NCBI GenBank assembly: GCA_007449985.2 | Contig: VIIQ02000006.1 | Location: 434,001-498,000, forward strand | Origin: Desmodesmus armatus | Lineage: Eukaryota; Chlorophyta; Chlorophyceae; Sphaeropleales; Scenedesmaceae | Length of the DNA stretch: 64,000 nucleotides | Direction of reading: 5' to 3' | Part shown: piece after piece, positions 54,806 through 64,000 of the stretch | How positions within the stretch are numbered: the stretch's first letter is position 1 | Layout: each line of letters begins with the position of its first letter | Position numbers and translations under genes: made by a program | Notes under the pieces: generated by a model | Database searches by the model: none | What the model was told of the DNA's origin: nothing | What the model saw: the letters and a program-made list of their open reading frames with translations, nothing else

Positions 54806-57800
54806 TTACGCCCCGGCCAGGTTGAGCTTGGCGCTCATGCCCATTGACGGGGCACATGGAAGAGGAGCACCAGCATCAGGTGCAACCACCAGCTGCCCAA
54901 AGCCGCCTTGCTCCAGCAGCTGCCGCTGCTGTCCCCTGAGCTGCCACTGCAGCTGCCACTTCAGCAGGGCAGCTGTGGTGCTTGGCAGCTTGGCCTGCAC
55001 CTTCTCTATGAGCTGCGCCCTCTTCTGCTGGAACAGGGCTGCCTGCTGCTTCTTGGGATGGCAGGCAGAGTCGGCTGAGACCTTGACTGACACACGCAGA
55101 TAAGCTGCGTCCGGCTGCTGCTTGTTGGCAAAATCGTTGTCTGTGCTGAGCAGGTAGTTGGACACCTGTGCGTGCTGCTGCTGGCGGGATGCGGGCAGCG
55201 TCACAAGCACTGTTCCAGTCACAGTCTGGTATGCGTGCCCGCGTGGCACCTTCCCCGACTTCACCAGGTGCCCCGGTGGATTCTTCCAGCTGTCCCCATA
55301 AGTGATTTCCCCAAACACCAGCTGCCCTGGACCAACCTGCTGCTGCAGCCAAGAGATGTCCTGGACCCAGTCCACTGCCTCCTGCAGCTCCACAGCGTCA
55401 GCAATGGCCGCTGTGTGAGACCCCATCAGCTGGCACTTGAAGGCCCCCATGCCAGCAGGGCCGGCGCGCACCGGCAGGCTGAACTCCTGTACAAAGAAAG
55501 CCAGCCCCTCCCCTGTCAGCAGCAGCTGCCCAAGGTCTACCAGCCGCTGCCAGTAGTCCTTCAGCACCAGCAGGGACACAGACATGGCAGCAGGAGCATC
55601 AGCAGCAATACCCAGCATAGGGTCTGCCGGCACCATGTGGTGCACCTGCTGCTGCTGGTTGCTGCCGCCTTGGGCCCCCATCACCGCAGCCTCTCCCTGG
55701 TCTGGGGCGCCCCAGACCCAGTCTGCAGCTGCTGGTGCTGCACCTGCTGCCATGGCTGCACGCCTGGGATCACAGGTGTGGGGTGCAGCAGGGCTGTGGC
55801 TGCCGCTGCCACCACCAGAGGCAGCAGCAGCAGCAGCAGAAGCAGCTGCTGCAGGCACGCCAGCAGTGGTGCTGAGGTCTTTTGGGTTGCCGGGTGCAAC
55901 AGCCATAGATGCTGCTGCTGCTGCTGCTGCTGCTGTGTTGGCCGCTGCTCGTGCTTCATGGCCGGGGACGTTCTGCCCACACTTGATATGCCTCTTCAGC
56001 GGCTGCTGCTGCTGTGCTTTTGCCTGCTGGTGCTGTTGCTGCTGTTGCTGGAGCTCGCCAGCAGCCATTGGCACAATGCTGCCGCCAGTCATGCCAGGCG
56101 CTACTGCACCTGCTGAACAGGTGGTGGTGTTTGTGTGAGCAGCAGCAAGTGCTGCCAAGACCCCTTGGCCTGCAGAAGCATCTTGAGGCCATGCAGACAC
56201 CAACTGCGGTGCTGCTGCCCCGGCTGCTGCTGCTGCCTCACCCATCCCAGCTCGTAAGCTGAGCTGCTGCTGGCCCTGCCCTGTGCCGGCCCCTGCTGAT
56301 GCCCCTGGCTCCTGAGCAGCACGCTTCATGGGCACCTCCCAGGCAGCAGCATCCGCTGATGATGCCCGCTTCAGTGCGCCTGGCCTGCCGTCAGGGCCCC
56401 TGCTGGCGCCTGCATCGGCTGGACCGCGGCTGATGCCGCCAGAACCACCGCCACGACCACCCAAGCTGCTGATAATACCGCCACCGCTGCGGCCGCCACC
56501 AGCAGCACCGTTGCGGCGCCCTCCGCCCCCAGCGCTGCTGCTGCCGCTGCTGCCATTGCTGCTGCCCCACAAGTCATGTGCAGCATGGCTGGCGTTCAGC
56601 GGGCTGCCATCAGAGGCGCGCGCAGCATTCGGGGCCTGGCTGAAGGCAGCTAAGGCAGCCGCATTCTCAGCATGCCGCATGGTAGCACCCGGCAACCAGC
56701 CCTGACCGCTGATGGCAGCTGTCTGCTGTGGCAGCAAGCTGTCCTGCAGACTGCTACCGCTGGCACCACCACTGCTGTTACCTGCATCATTCCGCTGGCC
56801 ATAGTGTCGGCCTGGCGGCAGCCCGAAGCTGCCAATCAGGCCTGTCCCATCATGCAGCCCTGCCGCTGCAGGACCAGATGCGGGCGCTGCACCCCTGCCG
56901 CTGCCGCTGCCGCTGCTGCCACTCCCATACCCATCCAAGCGTGCCTGCTGGTGCTGCCGTGGTTGCTGCCCCCACTTCCCTTGGGGCTGCTGTGCCTGCA
57001 GCTGCCCGTGGGGCCCTGGCGGGTGGTGCAGGTCAACCCCTGCAGGGTTTGGCAGCAGGTGATGGTGTTGCACCTGCTGGGCCTGCTGTGGCTGCTGCTG
57101 CAGCTGCAGCTGCTGGCGGAACTGGGGCTCTGCTGTCATCCCTGCCAGCCCTGAGCTCTGCAGCAGGCTCTCAGCAGCCCCTGGCTCCAGACCCAGCGAG
57201 CCCTGCTGCAGGCAACCAAGCACCAGCTGCGCAATGCTGGACAGCCCGACGGTGCCAGCAGCAGCACCTGAGCCCGGGGCGGCTGGCTGGCTGCCGCTGT
57301 CGCCAGCACCACACGCGCCTGTCGCAGCCTTTGCTGGTGTCGCTGCTGCCGCTGCTGCCGCTGGTGCTGCTGCTTCTTCGGGGGCTGGTGAGCAGCTTGT
57401 CTGAGACTGGCTGTTCACCCTCCAGAAGGTTGGTGCGGCAGCATCAGGCAGCTGCAGACCTCCCGGGTGTGTGCCTGCACCCTCCAGCATTGCAGCGGCT
57501 GCCCTCTTCACCCCAGCTTGGCCAGAGCTGCGGCCAGCCCCTGCCTGTGAGCACGAGCCGAGTGCGCTTGCTCCCCATCCCCTGCGCGTGTGGCCAGGCC
57601 CCGATGACTCAGGATTGGCGGCAGCAGCAGCAGCAGCAGCAGCAGCAGAGGGCTGCCGCACCTGCCTGTGCATTGCGTCTGCCGGCTGGCCCTTTGCTGC
57701 CGCATGCTTCTGCAGCTGCTGTTGCAGCAGCGCTATGGCTCGCTGCTGGGGCTGCTGATTCTCCTGCTGGTTGTGCTGCTGGGACTGTGCGATGCAGATC

Positions 57801-58127
57801 CCAGTGGGCGCCTGTCTGACTGAAGGGCAGAGCTGCAGCTGCAGCTGCTGCTGCTGCTGCTGCAGCGGCAATGCAAGCAGGGGGATGGGCTGCAGCACCC
57901 GCAACTCTTGCTGCTGCTGCAGCTGCTGCTGAGGTGCAGCTGCTTTGTGGGGCAGCTGCTGGGGCTGCACAGTGCCTGATGAAGTTCCTGCTGCTGGTGG
58001 TGCGGCTGCTGCAGTGTCAGACTTGGCAGGGATGCCTGCTGGCACTGCTGCTGTTGCTGCCGCCATCACTGCTGCTGCTGGCTTCTGCCACCACTTTGCG
58101 CCTGCAGATTTGGCCGTTGTGTCAGCA

Positions 58128-58158
<31 letters not shown>

Positions 58159-59384
58159 CTGCTGCTGGATGTGCTGCAATGGTGGATGCATCGCTGACGC
58201 CACCAGGGTGACCGCCACCAGCAGCAGCTGCAGCAGCAGCAGCAGCACTCATACTGGCTGAGTCACCAGCTGCAGGAGCTGCTGGGGGGTTCTGCAGGCG
58301 GAAGCCGCGACGGGTGTTGATCCCCTTGATGCTGCGTAACGCGTTTTGCACAGCAGCTGAAGCTGCACGCGCCTCATCGATCTGCTGTGCTGCTGCTGCC
58401 GCCAGGACTGAGGCTGCTGTTCGGGAGTGGTTGGTGCGCAGTCGACAGCTGCCGTGGACTGCAGCTGTGGCGGAGGACTCTGACACCGTCCCGCTGTCCC
58501 TGCTGCTGCCAGAGAGCTCCGGCTGCTGCCGCCCCTCCTGCTGCTGCTGCTGCTGCAGCCTAGGTCCCACTGCATGCTGGCCCATCTCATGCGCTGCCAG
58601 CCAGAAGGCATCTGCTACAGGCACCACCCTGTCCGCCCCGCGGCTCTTGAGGTCCTCCAGTTCCTGCTGTGCTGCTTCTGTCAGTGCAAACTGTGTGCTG
58701 TGTGTCAGCACGGTTGTCATGGCCTCTAGCCGTGCCTTGGACTGCTGGCTCCTGCAAAAGCAGAGGAAACAAAAAGCAGAGGAGATGTACGTGTTCAGCT
58801 TCACGACAGTGCAGGAATGTCCCCCACAGTGACCATGTGCTGGGCATAGTCTGCGGCTGCACGCCAGCACGGCTGCAGGACAGACTGGCGCATGCACTGA
58901 GTCCCTGCAGCCAAATGCTGCATGGTGGCACAGCTGCAGGCCTACGCATGCAGAGCTGCATGTCAGCACAGCTGTAGGGTGCCCTGGCCATGCTGTGCTG
59001 AGCTCCTAGACCTGATCCTGCAGCTGATCATGCATGCGCATGGGGATGGTGCATGTGCTGATGCCAAACACAGCATATGGGCACGAACAGCAGGCATTGG
59101 TGAGTGTCCTGCGACGGCCACACCCATCACTGACAGCCGTGCTGGCTGGTGTGTCAGCAGCCAGCGCTGGGGCAAGGGGCAAGCAGGGGCAAGCTGCTGC
59201 TTACCACTGTGGCACCTGCTTGGTCTTCTCACTCACAAGGTCTGTGGCCATGCGCTTGACTGCGATGTGGATGCACGCAGGGCTCTGTGCAACACATGCA
59301 GCCAAAAAGAACAAAGTTTAAGGTGGCAGCAGCACGCATCCCATCACAGCATCACCAAGGACGATTGAAGACCAGTGGTGGAAG

Positions 59385-59431
<47 letters not shown>

Positions 59432-59955
59432 AGGAGCAGGCACAACAAGGCGAGAAAAGGCTGCAGCGAGCACATGAGATCAGCACACGTCCATGACCCC
59501 CCCACCTTGATGACTACCGCTGCCTCACTGCATCCAAGCAACTGCAGTGCCTCGTTCAACGCAGCAAGGCGTCTCGTGGCGCTGGAGTCCAGAGGCTGGT
59601 TGCAGTCCACCACCTGCAGGATGGTACAGCAGGTGGCAAGGTCACCTGAGTCAGTCACGTCCCAGTCGATGCTCCCCTGGGGAAACACATCAAACTGCCA
59701 GGTGTGCCAACCATGGTGTCGACCATGGTGGACGGACCCAACACTCACCACGCGCACACCCGTCCTCAGGTACCCTTCAATTGGCTTCAGGACACCAGAC
59801 AAGTCTGCACCGATCATCTGAACGGCAGGTCTGCAGCTGAACCATGCCATGTGGTTGACAGCACAACATGCTTGCAGGTTGCTGTTGGGTTGCGACAGGT
59901 GCACTGCTGCTATGCTGTTGTGGCCAAAGTGCAGGGCCAACACTGCTTGATCCAT
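54806..59955 (-). CDS. Large Gln/Ala-rich protein of unknown family, 1473 residues
   Basis: Exons 59955-59749, 59694-59506, 59284-59205 and a single 3946-base exon 58751-54806 join in frame with GT-AG introns. The start MDQAVLALHFGHNSIAAVHL, the N-terminal 240 residues (VLKPIEGYLRTGVRVFDVFP, CIHIAVKRMATDLVSEKTK, RVVPVADAFWLAAHEMG) and the C-terminal 260 residues (LKDYWQRLVDLGQLLLTGEG, WLQQQVGPGQLVFGEITYGD) look globular and probably conserved. The roughly 950 residues between are runs of Gln, Ala, Gly and Ser. There is no signal peptide or membrane segment. I do not recognise the family; a nuclear or RNA-related scaffold is only a guess from composition. The length of the open frame supports one long exon. 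Confidence 0.72.
57791..57835 (-). repeat. Coding-exon counterpart of the 45-base segment at 49.86 kb
   Basis: Lies within the Gln-rich part of exon 4 of the large gene and matches 49859-49903 except for one base. Confidence 0.9.
59391..59431. repeat. CTG trinucleotide repeat
   Basis: Thirteen or so uninterrupted CTG units lie in intron 2 of the Gln/Ala-rich gene; on the coding strand this is a CAG run. Confidence 0.93.
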
Positions 59956-61831
59956 TGTGGTGCCAGAAACAATCGCTTGTTACGGAGAGCTTTCAAGCTG
60001 CTGCCTTCCTTAGTGCTCGAAAAGTATGATGCTGTCAGTGTTGAAGTTGTGTCCTTGGAAGGCGGTTTTGTGCTGCGCATCAGGCAGACGATACGGATAC
60101 TAATTGTTCACTTATGCTATAAAGCAAATATGAATCTCTTTTTTATGTTAAACCTGTGCTACAGGCAGTACATGTGTACTGCCTGGTTGATCAGCTCTGT
60201 TGGTCGGGAGGTTGTACGATGCTGGTTGATATGGTTCATGTCACTGTAGTTTGTCCCTGTTTGAGCTTGCAACCGCGCACTCTCGGTGGCCTTGGGGCTT
60301 CCTTTTACTCCTATCAGGTCCAAGCCACTGAAGCTCCCACACAACAAGGCACACCACATACTCCGCATGCTCTGCAAAGCTGTGTTTTGCCGACAGGAGT
60401 ACTAAGTGGCTGGGAAAACCCATTCAACGTAGGCATTAGCTCCGGCTGTATTGCTGGCAACTTGTCCTCGTGAGCTGTTCCCCACTCTTGAAGATACATC
60501 AGCCATGTTGCTTGCATATACTACGCAGCAAGAGCATGTGCACAGACACAAAAGAGGACTGCCAAGTTGGGTGAGTCCTGGAGCAAGAGCGATGACTGAT
60601 GACCCCCTTGAGCTACATAGGCAGCTGTCATGGCCTCAGGCATGAGGGTGGGTAACAAAGAGCAAGATTATGTTGGCGGCTTGCTAGGAGCCCAATGCAT
60701 GGAGAGGCACCTGCACTTCCATCTGCACCCAACCAGGGCCTGCTGCATCCACCTCCTCCTCAAGGTTCAGCCATGCAGCAAGATGTCTATGTTGAGTGGC
60801 AAGACTTTCCAACCCACCACTTATGTCACATTTGACAGCTGCACCAGCAAACATCCACAAGTACTGCTTGCATTGAGTTCAGCCTGACCCAGTGGCATCA
60901 GTGTGGCTGCACAGAGCAGTTCCCACACAGTGTGTTGGTGTGAGATGGTTGCCATCACAGCTGAGTGAGATGGTTGCCATCATCCATCACAGCACAGCAC
61001 CGCTGCCCAGCAAAGCATCTTGAAAGCACGCAACATCGATAAAATGCTTCTAGTGACGGACTTTCACCACTCAGACACCCTGTATGTGGCACTGAGCACG
61101 GCGCACATCGGTCGCTGTGTGGTCGCACCCAGTGGTGCCACCCTTAAGAGATGAATTTTGAGTTTGGCCAAATCAGTTGGCAGGGGGTCTAAGGACACCC
61201 AAAGGATTATGTTTCACAATTTGGTGCTAAACAGCCTCAGCAATGCCAATTGTATCCTTCCCCTAAGGGAAAGCTGTCATGGCGCATGGGGTGGCCTAAC
61301 CCACTGAGCCATTGGAGCTCCTTCAAAGGGAAGATCAGCTGCAGCTTTTACAAACACACCGCTGCTGCACAGCCTGTTCCACACACCTCACTACAGGCTG
61401 CTGCTGCTGCTCAAAAGACAGGAAGCCAGCAACTGCACAACGCCGCTATATATGACTCACAAGGCAAGTGCGCCAGTTGAGCTCGCGTGCATAGCCATGA
61501 TCTCGCCAAGCCACACGGCAGGCTGACACCAGGCGGCTGCAGGATGAGTGCTGCATGCCATCATAATCACACACACACCACACAAAAGCACCAGCTTTGC
61601 CTGGACGACCCAGGGCACCAGCTGCAGTCCAGAACTGAACCAAAACAGCCACTGCTGCCCCAACACTCCCACCAACCACACAAACAGCGCAACACCCGCC
61701 ACCCACAACGCCACAAGCAGCACACGCGGTGCACCCCACCAACCACACCAGCATGTGATGGCGCGCACAGCACAGGCGGAGCTGCAGCAGCCCGGTCCGC
61801 TTGCTTGCGTGTGTGCGCTGCTGGTGCCGCC
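59956..61831. other. Intergenic region, 1.9 kb
   Basis: No recognised gene. Holds the promoter of the Gln/Ala-rich gene, repeat copy 2 (60932-61023) and the 3' flank of the CCHC-WW gene. Confidence 0.4.
60932..61023 (+). repeat. Repeat unit shared with 49905-50004 (copy 2)
   Basis: 92 bases, the same orientation as copy 1, lacking 8 bases after the internal tandem duplication. The two copies diverge completely immediately after cttga. Confidence 0.92.
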
Positions 61832-63297
61832 TCACGCGGTGGGCTTGTCCCACTGTGTCTTCTGTGTGGCCTTGTGCCAGTAGTAGGGTTTGCCGTTGGG
61901 GTCCAGCGCCACGGCCCAGCCATCTGGCAGTCCAGCATCTGGAGGCTCTGCAGGACAGCAGACGCGGTGCACACACAGCAGGGTGGTGGCCCCTTCGCAG
62001 TGGTGGTGGTGGACCCAAGCGCTGGTTAACTGCGCCATGCCAGCTGAATCATGCTGCCCGTCCTGACTACATGCCAGTGCCTTGCTGGCAGGCACCATGC
62101 AAAAGCAATGTGTACTGCTGCGGGGTCGGAAGGTACACAAGCCCAGGATCTGCCCGATGCCGTCTGCATTTCTGCAGGTGCAGCCAGTAGTGCTGCATTG
62201 CCGCATCGACCACAGCACCGCAGGCAGCACATGACAGACAGCATGACCCAGACTGGGTGGACAGGTGCAGTCAGGGCGACCTGCCGCCCTTGGCTGCCTG
62301 GCCCAATGACGTCTCCAGAATCCTGGTACTGCAATTTCAGGCATGATGGTGATCGACAAAAATACGCTGGACCAAGCACCCAGCTGCTATACAGCTGGTA
62401 CCCAAAAGTGCTGAGGAGCTGCTGCCTATTGCCAAGTGGCAGTGCCTACCTTGCTTGGCAGGCTGTATTTGCGCGTGCTGTGACGCCCGCGCGGCTCTGA
62501 CTACCTCGTCCCAGTTCAAGCCCTGCTGCGCTGCTGCTGCCTGCAAAAGGACAAAAAAACAACGATGAAGAGACCTTATCAGAACAGGGCAGCTTCGCTG
62601 GAAAGGAGATTGACAGATTGACAGCTGTGCTGGTCAGCTGGACCCACTCACCATATGGTGTTAACTGTATGTAGTGAGCAGAGATAGCTGTGGGCATGCA
62701 GCAGCTGTCAGCGTGGTGACCGGTCAGCCCTGTGTGCTGGCCCAACTTGCCGGGCTGTCGCCGGCCAGCCCAACATTCTGCCTAAATGACGCATGCGACC
62801 CTATGGCCCCTCCCCCGCCTCTTCTCTCCCCTGCCCCTGCCCCTGCCCCTCCCCCTCTCCCTCCCTTCCGGCCCACCTTGGCATACGCCTCTGCCTTTTC
62901 CCGCAAGCCTGCCTCATCCACTGTCCGCATCATCCGCTTGCTCCGCAGATGCGACTCGTAGACGGGCGGCCTGAGTATGAAGGCTTCCTCCCCGTAAATC
63001 TGCTTCCAGTTCACAGTGCCGTTGGGGCACTCAGCTGCTTGATGCCCAACCTGGAACGCAAAGTGACAGGCACGCAGCCGTCCCAGGTAGATGCCTTATC
63101 ATACAGATGGATTTGAAACGCCTCTGTTCAGCGCTGTTGTGCAGCAGCAGCCCTGGAACCATGACACTGGCATGCCGATGCATCTACTGTTGCCGCTGCT
63201 GCAGCTTGCTGCTGCCCCCTTGCCTCACCTGCCCGCACAGGTTGCAGCCCCTCGGGTCCCAGTTGGGGTCTCTGCGTAGTTTATGGTGCATCTCCAT
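61832..63297 (-). CDS. CCHC zinc-knuckle plus WW-domain protein
   Basis: Exons 63297-63229, 63050-62877, 62540-62450 and 61947-61832 give 149 residues. The start is MEMHHKLRRDPNWDPRG. A single CCHC knuckle follows at about 18-31 (CNLCGQVGHQAAEC, pattern C-x2-C-x4-H-x4-C), split by intron 1 after GQ. A basic/helical middle follows (FILRPPVYESHLRSKRMMR). The WW domain is at the C-terminus, with its first Trp in LPDGWAVALD, the aromatic block KPYYWHK and its second Trp in TQWDKP. The pairing of a nucleic-acid-binding knuckle with a proline-binding WW domain suggests a pre-mRNA processing role, inferred from domain usage only. Divergent from the RME-8 gene. Confidence 0.88.
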
Positions 63298-63795
63298 GGC
63301 GCCTGTTTGCTACTGAAGCTGAAAACCTTCAACTTTGCCCCTAGATCGGTTCTGCTGATTGCGTGCAGACTTCCACAGCAACGTGTACTTGGACGTGCGC
63401 AAGACTTGTGTCGGGTAAGTATCGTTGTTGTTGGTGCCTTCCCTCTTAGGTACCGTTGGCGTACCCTGCAGGTCCCAAGGTTCTGGTTCCTGCTGGGCAA
63501 GAAGGGTCGCACATCATTCAAACTCCTTGATAACATGGCTGTTAACCCGATGCCTAAACCAGATCACCTGTAGTGTACGCAGTTCAGTTGAGTCAGTTGC
63601 ACAGATCACCAGCCTAGCTGTCCTAGTCTGTTGCACATCCAGACCTGAATGCAAAGGGTGTAGGCAGGTCTGCAAGAGGCATCTGTATCCTTTTACAGGC
63701 ACTGTGTGCAGCACACCTGTGGCAGCAGGCTTTGCACTCGCATGCCACGGTTTCAATGAGCCCTGACACCCCTGGGCAGTGTCAGTGTCAGCAAC
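63298..63795. promoter_or_regulatory. Divergent promoter region, CCHC-WW / RME-8
   Basis: These 498 bases lie between start codons at 63297 (minus) and 63796 (plus). No other supported gene. An upstream exon of the plus-strand gene is possible. Confidence 0.5.
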
Positions 63796-64000
63796 ATGGA
63801 CCTCATCAGGCGTAAGGCCAAACCGCAGCTAAAGCCCCCAGACACTCTCAGCCGCTTCGTGGTCACCAAGCATGCCTGGTATAAGGCCTACAAGCGCATC
63901 TTCTGCATCACACCCACCGCCATACACACCCAGAACCCTGAGCGAACCCTGGTGCTCACCAACAGCTACAGCTTTGTGGGGGACTCAGACATTGAGTCTG
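63796..64000 (+). CDS. DNAJC13 / RME-8 / GRV2 homologue, N-terminal exon, cut by the window edge
   Basis: ATG at 63796 opens MDLIRRKAKPQLKPPDTLSR and continues with FVVTKHAWYKAYKRIFCITP, TAIHTQNPE, LVLTNSYSFVGDSDIES to the last base. This is the PH-like N-terminal region of RME-8/GRV2, a very large J-domain protein on endosomal membranes that acts in endosome sorting and vacuolar trafficking. The usual protein is more than 2000 residues, so only about 68 residues are visible; the J domain lies outside the window. The match to the plant GRV2 N-terminus is good. The start could move upstream if a short first exon exists. Confidence 0.85.
   Translation, partial: MDLIRRKAKPQLKPPDTLSRFVVTKHAWYKAYKRIFCITPTAIHTQNPERTLVLTNSYSFVGDSDIES

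Noticed and set aside
55172..57819. Several long plus-strand frames of Leu/Cys/Ala-rich protein
   Set aside because: Antisense shadows of the 3.9-kb Gln/Ala-rich exon; CAG repeats read as CTG on the other strand give poly-Leu and poly-Ala without stops.
61487..62029. 180-codon plus-strand His/Pro-rich frame
   Set aside because: Overlaps the last exon of the CCHC-WW gene in antisense and reads low-complexity CAC-rich DNA.
1..64000. CRISPR array, bacterial operon, prophage or retroviral genes
   Set aside because: No regular spacer array, no ribosome-binding-site-led gene chains, and no integrase, reverse transcriptase or capsid motif was seen in any frame.

Overview
The window is nuclear DNA of a green alga (Chlorophyta). 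The evidence is dense spliceosomal introns of about 100-500 bases with GTGAGT-like donors (two use GC donors), moderately high GC, CAG/GCA-rich coding repeats, and products that match plant/algal families: a GRIK-like kinase, an organellar ClpP subunit and a GRV2/RME-8 homologue. No bacterial, organellar or viral gene order is present. I rebuilt the main genes by hand from splice sites; exon phases and total lengths are consistent for each.

Layout, left to right. A SAPS-family phosphatase regulatory subunit (727-5472, minus) is divergent from RNA polymerase I/III subunit RPAC2 (5950-6850, plus). A gene-poor stretch follows, holding a 105-residue unknown protein (10150-10590, minus). Importin-4 (12121-19951, plus) has 16 exons and encodes 1077 residues. 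A weak partial hypothetical gene follows (20780-21217). Mitochondrial-type malate dehydrogenase (22387-25616, minus) is divergent from a 2-oxoglutarate/Fe(II) oxygenase (25899-28354, plus). Next come two probable secreted cysteine-rich proteins on the plus strand: a CBM14 chitin-binding-like protein (28780-29828) and a four-Kazal-domain protein (32155-33645). RPL36 (34831-37073, minus) is divergent from a nuclear-encoded ClpP (37350-39939, plus).

In the right half, a large kinase gene (42748 to at least 48993, minus) joins a CaMKK/GRIK-type catalytic domain to a degenerate cyclic-nucleotide-binding-like domain. A repeat-rich accessory stretch (about 49.6-54.8 kb) holds a G-run tract, a chimeric duplicated segment, a tRNA-like element and a 320-bp direct repeat. 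A 1473-residue Gln/Ala-rich protein of unknown family (54806-59955, minus) follows. A small CCHC-knuckle plus WW-domain protein (61832-63297, minus) is divergent from the first exon of a DNAJC13/RME-8/GRV2 homologue (63796 to the window edge, plus).

Most genes are housekeeping genes in separate pathways: phosphatase signalling, transcription, nuclear import, carbon metabolism, translation, proteolysis and endosomal trafficking. I see no operon-like functional unit. Recurrent structure lies instead in four short divergent promoter regions (276-498 bases), in intron-resident inverted repeats and duplications, and in repeat families shared within the window. The most unusual features are the kinase/CNB-like fusion, the triplicated start of RPL36 exon 3 inside its own intron, the phase-1 exon in the Kazal gene, and the chimeric segment at 49.9 kb.
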